Made by a program: the position numbers and the translations under genes. Positions 1 to 7,514 of a stretch of DNA of 7,514 bases are shown here, piece by piece; within the stretch, counting starts at the first letter, position 1; each line of letters opens with the position of its first letter. The notes under the pieces are model-generated. The model did no database searches, was not told the DNA's origin, and worked only from the letters and a program-made list of their open reading frames with translations. The stretch is taken from NCBI GenBank assembly GCA_012515365.1, contig JAAYYM010000297.1, positions 1 through 7,514 on the forward strand. Reading direction: 5' to 3'. Source of the DNA: Clostridia bacterium (lineage in GTDB: Bacteria > Bacillota_A > Clostridia > Lachnospirales > Lachnospiraceae).

Positions 1-2
1 AA

Positions 3-3000
3 ATCATGCATAATGGGATGGAAGCAAAAACTATCTATCTAGTTGCGAAACCGAGCAGTGTTATTGTTGCAAAACAGTCAGCATGGACATTGCCTGAGTA
101 TAAAGAGCAGGCAGATCAGATGAAATATGTCGATATTACGTTTGGAAATGAGTGCAATCAGGCACAGGTTTTAAAAGCTTATCGTAATATGGGATTATAC
201 AATGTTGTCTCAGAGGATCCAGATATCATAGAATATGTGTCCTCAGATGGCAGAAATCCCGGATTCAGAATTAAGAAAGCAAGCAAAGAGAAACAGACGA
301 TTACCACACAGCTGTTGGGACAAACATATAGTACCGGTGTGTCCATTTATCCACTTGATCAAACCTATAAGCTGTTTTTGACGGATGATGATGGATATTT
401 GATTAATAACACTTTTTCCATGGCATATGGAACAGGGATATCATTGCAGGTGGGTTATGGCAGCAATCGTGCATTGCTCAGATTCACGGATGATATGTTA
501 CCGACCTATCAGGTGAAAAGCTCAAATACAAGCATACTGGAAGTAGAACATAACAGTTCAGATCATACAATAAAGCTGCTCCCTAAAAAGGCAGGTAAGG
601 CTACGATAACTGTTACACTTGATCATGATCCATTAAAACGTAAGACTACAAGAACCATTACTGTGGTTGAGGACAATATCATTGGTGTAGAGATGAAACT
701 GCGTCCATCGGCAGGCATGGCAGAAAGTCCTGTGAGTGCTGAAGAAGTAGCAGTTGACAGCAGGATGGATCAGGCATCACAACCAAAGATTGAAATAAGA
801 GATATTGATTTAAAGAAGGTTCGTGAGAGAAGTCAAAAGGATCATTACTATGTGATTGATTCGATTACCGTAGATGGTGTAGATGGTCAAATAAGCGCAA
901 ATAAAGTCAATATTACATGGTCTTCGTCTAATGCAAAGGTAGCAAAGGTGGTCACGAATGACGGGGAAAACAGGCTTTACATTTATGGTGGCGGGAAGAC
1001 CAAAATCAGTGGCAAACTTAATTCCGTTGAAGCAGATGGAAAAACAATGGTATCAAAAGCCGGTATTGCATTGGGCGTGGAGATTAACGTCGAGAAAACA
1101 CCAACAAACGCTGATCTGACAATAATGGTACCTGATGTTGACTATTATTATTGGAAAGACGCACAGGCACCGATTACATTTGCATTGAAAAATGGATATG
1201 AGGTAGAGGACGTACTCTACAGTACGACGAATCCACATGACATTGAACTGATTAAAAATGAAGAAACAGACGAATATAAAATCAGGTTGAAGCGCGACAT
1301 CAGGAGCAATATCAAAAAAATCAGTAAACAAATGACATTCATAGTGAAATGTAAGGGTTATGATAATCTGATTAGCAAGACAGTAAAACTTAAGTTTGTG
1401 GATGGCAGCCCGACGCCTATTATGGATAAAAACAAGGTAGTGCTGGAATTGGATAAATCAGGTGATTTGGATGAGATTATTTTGACTGTACCTGTTTTGG
1501 ATGGAGCTGATCATTCGGACCGTGCCAATATTCGAGGGTTGGGTACGAATGAATTGCAAGACAGTATTCTTAAACCGGCTGATGCAAAGACAGCTAAATT
1601 GCTTGGGATAGATCAGGATAAGCCATATGACTCTAGTGTTGCCTCGGATACTTCGCCTACCCTGTTTAGCTACTTAAGCTTTCATATAGTAAACCGGAGC
1701 GATAATTCCAATAAGCTGGGGATTCTGCAGTATAGTCCTTATCCAAATTATCAGTTGAAGGCTGGTACTTACAATTTCATTTTGACACCTCGCGCAGATA
1801 TTTGCAGTGGAAGTGAGACAATTATTGAAGCAATGAAGCCGGTGAAATTCTCAGTTGTAATCGAAGATACACGGCCGAAGGCTGTCATTACGAGAGATAA
1901 ACTTGAGCTGAATAAATCTTATCCTTCTAAGACGGCTGAGACGACAGTGAGATTGCCGGAAGGTACAAGAAATTTATATACCGATTATTACAGACCGGAA
2001 ATGATATCACAACCCAAAGAAGCTGAGGCGCAGCATCATGGGGACGGCACAAATATTCGGGTTACCGGTCGGGCAGGTAATAATGAGACAGAGCGGATCT
2101 ATACATTTCAGGCACATCCATACTCGGTAGAAGGCGTCTATGAATATCAATACCTTCCACGTGTGGATACTGACCCAGGCAGTGATTCAAATAATATTTA
2201 TTTAGAACCGATTATCATTCGGGTGGAAGTGACAGCCGAAGCAGCAAAGGTGAAGTTTGGACAGAACAAACTCAAAGTGGATTCTTCTGTGCCGGGAAGC
2301 TACCTTGTTCCTTATGTGATTTCCGGCGATTATAATCAAGCACGAAAGTATCACTCTGCGGTTGTTTACAGGGATGCGACTACACAAGATAAAATCACAT
2401 GGACTGACACAGAACCACGAATAGAAGGAACTGGTTTCTACGGTAACGGCTTCGAAGGTGTATTGGTATCTGTCAGTGAAAAAACACTGGCAGGAACCTA
2501 TAAGTATTATGTAGCACCGGAAATATTTCTTGATACTTATGGAACAACGAAACTGCCTAGAATTCCATTGACGATTGTTGTGGATGGAAGTAAGAAGGTG
2601 AAGGCAAAAGCTTCAGTGAAGCAGCTGACACTGAGTAATCAATATGTTAGTGAGCAACAGGGAATTGTAAACTTTAGTACGGATGACAGCATGGCAATAC
2701 TTAGATCTTATGAAGTAGCTGGAGCAGATGAACGGACGAAGGCAGCAATGGCAGACGGTAAGGTTCTCGGGAAAACTTACTTTACGGAACAGTTTGACGA
2801 AGTATACAGGGCAGAAGGAGTGCAATTTAAGACTTTTGGAGCAGATCCCGGAACTTATCAGTTTTTAGTGACACCGGTTGTTGAGATAAGCATACAAGAA
2901 AACACTTTTGATGACTATCATCTTGAACCTGTGAAGATTTCTGTTAAAGTGCAGGACAAGAAACCGAAGTTTAGCATGAAAGAAGACAGTGCAGTTATTT

Positions 3001-4961
3001 ATGCGGACTATGGCGATACACATAGATTGGAACTGCTTGATCCTGAGCAGATCATCGACGAAGATGCAGCTTTTACAGAGGGTTATGACAACGAGAAAAA
3101 ATATTATCTGGTGAAAGATACAAGTGGCAAAAAGATTGTCTATCAGCTGGTGGAAGGCACAAAAGATGTCAATGGCAACTATGTGGAGCCTGCGAACTGT
3201 TATGCGGTTGTAACCAGTGAGCAAAACGGTGATATTACTGTTGCGCCGGGAACACAGACTGCGACATTGACACAGACGATTACTCTTAAAGACCAGATGA
3301 TTCAAAGACAGCTTCCGCTGAATGATGGAATCGCGGAAACTGTTACTGAAATGAGCGACACACAGAAGATCCACATTACCGTCAAAGGCCAGGGAGAAAA
3401 GGCAAAGGCTCAAATCAACATGACGGGGCTGACATTAAACAGAAATTATGACTTTGCGGATGCAAATCTGCTTGGTGAAAAGAATATCTTCCGTATTGCA
3501 GCAGATGCTGCGACCTTTGATGCGCGTACCAAAGCATATATTACGAAATACGAAGTCGTAGAATCAAAAGCTCCTGCAAAGGGAGCAGGGGCACTGTCAT
3601 TGCAGTATTGTACTTATGATGAAGATAACGATGAGTGGGTGGATGCTTCGTTTGCCAAAGATTCAGACAGTCTTTCACTGCGACTTAAAACAAATGGCAG
3701 TGTGGTAAAGGGTAAGTATTTATTTACCATTACGCCTTCTGTCTCACCGGTCCCTGCTTCGGATCCAAGTTGGCAGGAAGAGCAGGAAACGAAACTAAAC
3801 AGCGTGCAGGTAACTGTGACAGTTACGGATTCAAAACCGAAGGTGACTTTTGACAGAACGAAGATTTCCATGAATATGCACTATGACGTAATAAGTAGCA
3901 TTAATATGAGCACATCCATGGGCGAGATGCAGGATCCTGTTATTGAGCCAATCGGTAAGAATGCAGGATCGGTATGGATGGAAACATTCGTGTGCAGAGA
4001 TGGTATTTGTATACTGCATGTAGACAAGGAGAAATCAACACCTAAGGGAACCTACAAATTCCAAGTGACGCCGGTTAGCATCTTGTCAGATGGAACCACT
4101 GAAGAACTAAGCGGACAGAAGAAAATAATATCAGTCGAGGTGAGTGACAAGCTTCCAAAGGTTACCTTGCAGAATAGTTCACTGACATTTGATGCCATCA
4201 TCGGACCATATGCTGATGTTGATATAGTAGATGGCGGAGTGCATGTACCGAAAGGAATACCATATGTACAGACACGTGCAAACCTTTCCGGAGAGCTGAG
4301 TGACCAGATTGAAGAAATGGATATTCATCAATGGAAGCTCCTGAGTGCACCTAAGGGTGTGGATGAAAGGGCACTGTGGTTGGAAAATGGGAAATATTAT
4401 GGAGGAAATATTAAGAATAGAATTATGGTTTGCTTCAGTGAGAATCCTGTACCAGGCAAATATGTCATTTCTGTGACACCTCGTGTTAGGGGAGACAGAA
4501 TTGGAGAACTAGAACTAGAATCTGTGAAGTTAACTGTTACGGTTGCAAGGAACCTGCCAAAGGCGAAGCTTATGAAAAAATCTGTGACCCTGAATTCAAA
4601 TTACCAACAGGAGGGGGTTACTGAACTTTCTGTGGGAAAAGGGTATAAGCTGCATCATGTGGCAGCAAAACTGGTTTCGTATCCGACGAAAAAGATAGGT
4701 GAAGATGTAACGTCAACAAAGAAAGATGTCAATGTATGGTATGAGAATGGCTACACTGACAATTCTATATACATGCACGCTGAAGCTACATTGAATGCAC
4801 TGCCGGGAACCTATAAGTACAAACTGACACCAGTGATTCAACTGAAAAATGGAGAGTCAATGGCTTTGGCACCATTTAACTACTCAGTAGTTGTGAAACC
4901 GAGTATGCCGCTAAAGGTGTTGACATTTATCTTCTTGAGTATACAACAGATTCAAATTTGA
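3..4961 (+). CDS. Giant Ig-like repeat surface/secreted protein, 5' partial, 3' end apparently scrambled
   Basis: The frame is open to the left window edge. The first ATG (6-8) has no visible ribosome binding site and is not followed by a signal peptide, so it is probably internal and the N-terminus lies upstream. Counting from that ATG, 1651 residues are seen. Residues ~145-206 and ~260-345 look like bacterial Ig-like (Big_2-type) domains, with 'SSNTSILEV' followed by 'KAGKATITVTL', and 'ITWSSSNAKVAKV'. Residues ~365-470 are a further beta-rich segment. Residues 471-1635 are nine diverged tandem units (see the repeat entry). The composition (rich in K, T, D, V, few Cys, no transmembrane helix) fits an exported extracellular protein, perhaps an adhesin or cell-wall scaffold; that role is inference. 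No LPXTG motif, SLH or choline-binding repeat is visible. The last ~17 residues after 'VVVKPSMPLK' are non-domain-like and coincide with another coding frame, so the native C-terminus is probably lost. I do not recognise a named family for the whole protein. Confidence 0.8.
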   Translation: MMHNGMEAKTIYLVAKPSSVIVAKQSAWTLPEYKEQADQMKYVDITFGNECNQAQVLKAYRNMGLYNVVSEDPDIIEYVSSDGRNPGFRIKKASKEKQTITTQLLGQTYSTGVSIYPLDQTYKLFLTDDDGYLINNTFSMAYGTGISLQVGYGSNRALLRFTDDMLPTYQVKSSNTSILEVEHNSSDHTIKLLPKKAGKATITVTLDHDPLKRKTTRTITVVEDNIIGVEMKLRPSAGMAESPVSAEEVAVDSRMDQASQPKIEIRDIDLKKVRERSQKDHYYVIDSITVDGVDGQISANKVNITWSSSNAKVAKVVTNDGENRLYIYGGGKTKISGKLNSVEADGKTMVSKAGIALGVEINVEKTPTNADLTIMVPDVDYYYWKDAQAPITFALKNGYEVEDVLYSTTNPHDIELIKNEETDEYKIRLKRDIRSNIKKISKQMTFIVKCKGYDNLISKTVKLKFVDGSPTPIMDKNKVVLELDKSGDLDEIILTVPVLDGADHSDRANIRGLGTNELQDSILKPADAKTAKLLGIDQDKPYDSSVASDTSPTLFSYLSFHIVNRSDNSNKLGILQYSPYPNYQLKAGTYNFILTPRADICSGSETIIEAMKPVKFSVVIEDTRPKAVITRDKLELNKSYPSKTAETTVRLPEGTRNLYTDYYRPEMISQPKEAEAQHHGDGTNIRVTGRAGNNETERIYTFQAHPYSVEGVYEYQYLPRVDTDPGSDSNNIYLEPIIIRVEVTAEAAKVKFGQNKLKVDSSVPGSYLVPYVISGDYNQARKYHSAVVYRDATTQDKITWTDTEPRIEGTGFYGNGFEGVLVSVSEKTLAGTYKYYVAPEIFLDTYGTTKLPRIPLTIVVDGSKKVKAKASVKQLTLSNQYVSEQQGIVNFSTDDSMAILRSYEVAGADERTKAAMADGKVLGKTYFTEQFDEVYRAEGVQFKTFGADPGTYQFLVTPVVEISIQENTFDDYHLEPVKISVKVQDKKPKFSMKEDSAVIYADYGDTHRLELLDPEQIIDEDAAFTEGYDNEKKYYLVKDTSGKKIVYQLVEGTKDVNGNYVEPANCYAVVTSEQNGDITVAPGTQTATLTQTITLKDQMIQRQLPLNDGIAETVTEMSDTQKIHITVKGQGEKAKAQINMTGLTLNRNYDFADANLLGEKNIFRIAADAATFDARTKAYITKYEVVESKAPAKGAGALSLQYCTYDEDNDEWVDASFAKDSDSLSLRLKTNGSVVKGKYLFTITPSVSPVPASDPSWQEEQETKLNSVQVTVTVTDSKPKVTFDRTKISMNMHYDVISSINMSTSMGEMQDPVIEPIGKNAGSVWMETFVCRDGICILHVDKEKSTPKGTYKFQVTPVSILSDGTTEELSGQKKIISVEVSDKLPKVTLQNSSLTFDAIIGPYADVDIVDGGVHVPKGIPYVQTRANLSGELSDQIEEMDIHQWKLLSAPKGVDERALWLENGKYYGGNIKNRIMVCFSENPVPGKYVISVTPRVRGDRIGELELESVKLTVTVARNLPKAKLMKKSVTLNSNYQQEGVTELSVGKGYKLHHVAAKLVSYPTKKIGEDVTSTKKDVNVWYENGYTDNSIYMHAEATLNALPGTYKYKLTPVIQLKNGESMALAPFNYSVVVKPSMPLKVLTFIFLSIQQIQI
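1416..4910 (+). repeat. Nine tandem degenerate beta-sandwich units in the surface protein
   Basis: These are protein-level repeats with little DNA identity. Each unit opens after a 'PK'-like linker and has a short strand of the type LxLNxxY (for example 'LTLNRNYDF', 'VTLNSNYQQ'). A variable middle follows, then G-[TVK]-Y-x-[FYI]-x-[VLI]-[TA]-P (for example 'GTYKFQVTP', 'GKYVISVTP'). Each closes with 'L..V.[IV].V.V.....PK'. Approximate units in residues counted from the ATG at 6: 471-624, 624-747, 748-863, 864-987, 988-1133, 1134-1277, 1278-1384, 1384-1517, 1518-1635. The G of the GTY motif falls at 587, 710, 830, 949, 1082, 1236, 1348, 1484 and 1601. The distance from GTY to the closing linker is 34-42 residues in eight units and ~51 in unit five. 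Unit five is the most decayed and reads 'PGTQTATL' there. The pattern fits Ig-like beta-sandwich domains strung into a rod; the fold assignment is inferred. Confidence 0.75.
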
Positions 4962-5038
4962 TCGAGGAAATTAAACGTTATTGTAAGGAAAATGGATTCA
5001 ATTTTTACATTTCCGATTCTATTGAGCTGGACGGATAA
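4898..5038 (+). pseudogene. Orphan C-terminal tail of another protein, possibly GH114/COG2342-like, fused behind the surface protein gene
   Basis: In the frame one base behind that of the surface protein, the sequence reads 'EYAAKGVDIYLLEYTTDSN' and then 'LIEEIKRYCKENGFNFYIS', ending 'DSIELDG' before TAA at 5036-5038. This is well-formed amphipathic coding sequence. The frame is closed upstream by TAA at 4877-4879 and contains no ATG or GTG start, so it cannot be an independent gene. The 'LLEYTTD...I..YC...F.YISDSIELD' pattern resembles, from memory, the end of TIM-barrel proteins annotated as endo-alpha-1,4-polygalactosaminidase (GH114, COG2342); this family call is tentative. The overlap with the nonsense tail of the surface gene suggests either a deletion that joined two genes or a frameshift in a single one. 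Confidence 0.55.
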
Positions 5039-5049
5039 TGTGGTCAGCA

Positions 5050-5103
5050 GGCAAGTGTTTTTTTGAAAAGAAAAATATTAAAAAAATAAAAAAAACACTT
5101 GCC
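5050..5103. repeat. 15-bp perfect inverted repeat with A-rich 24-nt spacer
   Basis: The arms 5050-5064 (starting GGCAAGTG and ending in seven Ts) and 5089-5103 (seven As, then CACTTGCC) are exactly complementary. The spacer 5065-5088 is almost all A and T. It starts 12 bases after the orphan stop codon. The T and A runs lie inside the stem instead of after it, so it is not a standard intrinsic terminator. Its right arm contributes TTGCC to the -35 box of the promoter upstream of the glutamate dehydrogenase gene. It could be an operator, a palindromic element or part of a processing/termination structure; the sequence does not decide. Confidence 0.6.
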
Positions 5104-5127
5104 AAGCTGAAGAAGTCGTTATATAAT
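5099..5127 (+). promoter_or_regulatory. Near-consensus sigma-A promoter upstream of gdhA
   Basis: The -35 box TTGCCA (5099-5104) and the perfect -10 box TATAAT (5122-5127) are separated by exactly 17 bases. The predicted start point is around 5134-5135. It is the only good promoter seen between the upstream gene and gdhA. A transcript from it would meet the terminator hairpin at 5143 almost at once. The -35 box overlaps the right arm of the inverted repeat at 5050-5103, which would suit control by a DNA-binding protein (inference). Confidence 0.65.
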
Positions 5128-5142
5128 TTTTTTTGGGCAAAG

Positions 5143-5191
5143 GCGTCAACAGACATAGGGTATCTATGTCTGTTGATGCTTTTATTTTTTT
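5143..5191 (+). terminator. Intrinsic terminator hairpin in the gdhA upstream region, possible attenuator
   Basis: The stem arms 5143-5158 and 5164-5179 form 16 pairs with one G-U wobble. The loop is GGTAT (5159-5163) and a T-rich tract follows at 5180-5191 (eleven T in twelve bases). The structure is a classic Rho-independent terminator. It lies about 8 bases after the predicted start point of the 5099-5127 promoter and about 45 bases before the gdhA start codon. It therefore either ends a very short transcript, acts as an attenuator for gdhA, or stops read-through from the left. No competing antiterminator stem is obvious. Confidence 0.8.
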
Positions 5192-5222
5192 AGGCGGGAT
5201 AGAAACCAAAAACGTACCTTAT

Positions 5223-6571
<1,349 letters not shown>

Positions 6572-6602
6572 TTGGTGCGAAGTGATTTTAGATTTTAACA
6601 GT

Positions 6603-6646
6603 TACCCTCTTTACCGGACTAAACGGTAAGGAGGGTATTTTATTTG
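6603..6646 (+). terminator. Intrinsic terminator of gdhA
   Basis: The arms 6603-6616 and 6624-6637 form 14 pairs with one G-U wobble around a seven-base loop GACTAAA. TTTTATTT follows from 6638. The hairpin starts about 30 bases after the gdhA stop codon. Confidence 0.9.
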
Positions 6647-6672
6647 ATTAATTTTGAGACAATTGATATACT
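6644..6672 (+). promoter_or_regulatory. Candidate promoter of the flavin reductase gene
   Basis: TTGATT (6644-6649) and TATACT (6667-6672) are 17 bases apart, and TGA directly precedes the -10 box, giving an extended -10 (TGnTATACT). The -35 box sits in the T-tract of the gdhA terminator. A start near 6679 would give a leader of ~158 bases that contains the large inverted repeat. Confidence 0.45.
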
Positions 6673-6709
6673 GTGATAAGTGATTGTGAATGGATTTCGT
6701 TAGTGGAGC

Positions 6710-6786
6710 GATTTCATGACTTTATACAAAAACGTTCGTCGAAGGCGTTTTGACTCCGTACTTATTTTGTATAAAGTCATGAAATC
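6710..6786. repeat. Perfect 22-bp inverted repeat with 33-nt spacer in the leader of the flavin reductase gene
   Basis: The arms 6710-6731 and 6765-6786 are exact reverse complements (the left arm begins GATTTCATGACTTTATAC). The spacer 6732-6764 holds a second small hairpin: AAAACG (6729-6734) pairs with CGTTTT (6746-6751), sharing a few A residues with the outer arm. No T-run follows the right arm, so it is not a terminator. There are no coding bases and no clear target-site duplication (GAGC on the left, TGATC on the right). It is either a small non-autonomous palindromic element (MITE or REP-like) or a structured 5' leader. Confidence 0.75.
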
Positions 6787-6824
6787 TGATCTTAGCGTGT
6801 AAATATTTGATATTGATAGGAAAT

Positions 6825-6830
6825 GGGGGA
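6825..6830 (+). promoter_or_regulatory. Ribosome binding site that decides the start of the flavin reductase gene
   Basis: GGGGGA lies six bases before the ATG at 6837. The frame extends back to a TTG at 6807, but that codon has no suitable upstream site and would add ten residues that do not belong to the conserved domain, so ATG 6837 is preferred. Confidence 0.7.
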
Positions 6831-6836
6831 TACTTC

Positions 6837-7457
6837 ATGTCTCGACAAATATGGAAACCGGGTAATATTTTGTATCCGGTACCGGCAGTAATGTTAAGCT
6901 GTCAAAGGGCAGATGAAAAACCAAATATTATTACTGTAGCATGGGCCGGGACCATTTGTTCCGATCCGGTTATGTTGTCTGTATCAATACGCCCTGAACG
7001 CTATTCATATGAAATTATAAAGGAAACAGGAGAATTTGTTGTCAATCTGGTTACTAAGAACTTAACTTATGCAACTGACTATTGTGGCGTCAAATCGGGA
7101 CGCCAGGTGGATAAATTCAAAGAAATGAAACTGACAGCAAATAAATCATCGGTTATTGCTGCACCCGGAATCGATGAAAGTCCTGTTAATATTGAGTGCA
7201 GGGTTGAGAAAATCATACCACTGGGAAGCCATGATCTGTTTCTTGCAAAGGTTGAGGCTGTGTCTGTGGATGAAACCTATATTGATGCAACAGGAAAATT
7301 TCATCTGAATGATACAGATCTTGTAGCCTATTCACATGGCTCTTATTTTACACTTGGAGAACAAATCGGTTCTTTTGGGTATTCAGTAAGAAAAAAGAAT
7401 CATAACAAAAAGCATACAGGAGTTAAACATGGCAGCAAAAACAAACGCAATTCGTAA
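6837..7457 (+). CDS. Flavin reductase family protein (FMN-binding split-barrel)
   Basis: This 206-residue predicted cytoplasmic protein belongs to the flavin-reductase-like (PF01613, DIM6/NTAB) family, which binds FMN and often reduces flavins with NAD(P)H; the physiological substrate cannot be read from the sequence. Family features, counted from ATG 6837: 'GNILYPVPAVMLS' (9-21), 'NIITVAWAGTICSDPVMLSV' (30-49) with the T/S-rich flavin phosphate region, 'RYSYEIIKETGEFVVNLVT' (55-73), 'CGVKSGRQVDKF' (83-94), and a late 'HGSYFTLGE' then 'GSFGYSVRKK' segment typical of the end of the domain. The final 19 residues (188-206) are unusually basic (nine K/R/H) and follow a run of A; they run 29 bases into the next gene. 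A one-base shift at the A-run would end the protein at TAA 7403-7405 instead. Its neighbour overlaps it, so the two are probably co-transcribed and translationally coupled. Confidence 0.88.
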   Translation: MSRQIWKPGNILYPVPAVMLSCQRADEKPNIITVAWAGTICSDPVMLSVSIRPERYSYEIIKETGEFVVNLVTKNLTYATDYCGVKSGRQVDKFKEMKLTANKSSVIAAPGIDESPVNIECRVEKIIPLGSHDLFLAKVEAVSVDETYIDATGKFHLNDTDLVAYSHGSYFTLGEQIGSFGYSVRKKNHNKKHTGVKHGSKNKRNS

Positions 7458-7514
7458 ACTGAGCAGCATGAAACTTAATTTTAGCGAACATACCTATGAT
7501 GACAGTGTAGCAAT
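7429..7514 (+). CDS. ybaK: YbaK/EbsC-family Cys-tRNA(Pro) deacylase, 3' partial
   Basis: Only the first 28 codons are in the window. They read 'MAAKTNAIRKLSSMKLNFSE' and then 'HTYDDSVA'. The opening 'KTNAIR.L....L.[FY]..H.Y' is typical of YbaK-type prolyl-tRNA editing proteins, which hydrolyse Cys mischarged on tRNA(Pro) in the cytoplasm. A ribosome binding site CAGGAG (7417-7422) sits six bases before the ATG, inside the end of the flavin reductase gene, with a 29-base overlap in another frame. The catalytic lysine region lies beyond the window, so activity cannot be judged. The gene symbol rests on family resemblance of the N-terminus alone. Confidence 0.75.
   Translation, partial: MAAKTNAIRKLSSMKLNFSEHTYDDSVA

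Larger units (their letters stand above)
6572..6836. other. Intergenic region between gdhA and the flavin reductase gene
   Basis: This stretch contains the gdhA terminator, a candidate promoter and the 22-bp inverted repeat. Bases 6787-6824 show nothing I can assign. No known riboswitch signature (for example the conserved core of the FMN element) is visible despite the flavoprotein downstream. Confidence 0.65.

Noticed and set aside
1053..4019. Several minus-strand open frames of 60-182 codons opposite the surface protein gene (for example 2865-3413)
   Set aside because: They lack ribosome binding sites and domain-like sequence, are rich in Cys, His and Phe as expected of antisense translation, and lie wholly inside a well-patterned coding gene.
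4905..4961. Programmed -1 frameshift joining the surface protein to the orphan tail
   Set aside because: The frame relation (-1) is right, but no X-XXY-YYZ slippery heptamer is seen in the overlap and no stimulatory stem-loop is obvious. A deletion junction or indel is simpler.
5050..5103. Intrinsic terminator of the upstream gene
   Set aside because: The T-run is inside the left arm and no T-tract follows the right arm, so it lacks the terminator layout.
6679..6836. FMN riboswitch ahead of a flavoprotein gene
   Set aside because: The leader is dominated by a simple long hairpin, and I cannot find the conserved multi-helix core of the FMN element.

Overview
The window looks like a chromosomal piece of a low-to-mid GC Firmicute, most likely a Clostridia member of the Lachnospiraceae type. 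The reasons are the AT-rich codon use, AAGGAGG-type ribosome binding sites, clean intrinsic terminators, a glutamate dehydrogenase that tracks the Clostridium symbiosum enzyme almost motif by motif, and a very long secreted-type Ig-like repeat protein. All convincing genes are on the + strand.

Region 1 (1-4961) is one huge reading frame, open at the left window edge, so the true N-terminus is missing. It encodes at least 1651 residues of a probable cell-surface or secreted beta-sandwich protein. First come about 470 residues of Ig-like (Big_2-like) segments. Then come nine tandem, strongly diverged units of roughly 105-155 residues, each with a G-[TVK]-Y...TP strand motif and a closing '.PK' linker. 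No sorting signal or membrane anchor is present at the C-terminus.

Region 2 (about 4898-5236) is a junction. The last ~17 codons of the surface protein read as noise. A different frame there reads as the convincing C-terminal tail of an unrelated protein (to the stop at 5036-5038), tentatively a GH114/COG2342-like glycosidase tail. This suggests that a deletion or recombination fused the 3' ends of two genes, or that there is a frameshift. Downstream lie a 15-bp perfect inverted repeat, a near-consensus sigma-A promoter (TTGCCA-17 bp-TATAAT), and, only a few bases past the predicted start point, a textbook terminator hairpin. All of these sit upstream of the glutamate dehydrogenase gene.

Region 3 (5237-6646) is a complete, probably NADP-dependent glutamate dehydrogenase gene with a strong ribosome binding site and its own intrinsic terminator, a single-gene transcription unit for ammonium assimilation.

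Region 4 (6644-7514) begins with a promoter of extended -10 type and a ~160-base leader that carries a perfect 22-bp inverted repeat. A flavin-reductase-like FMN protein gene follows. It overlaps by 29 bases the start of a YbaK/EbsC-type prolyl-tRNA editing (Cys-tRNA(Pro) deacylase) gene that runs off the window.

I see no CRISPR array, tRNA, rRNA, transposase or obvious defence system. The most unusual content is the repeat protein, its scrambled 3' end, and the two structured intergenic leaders.
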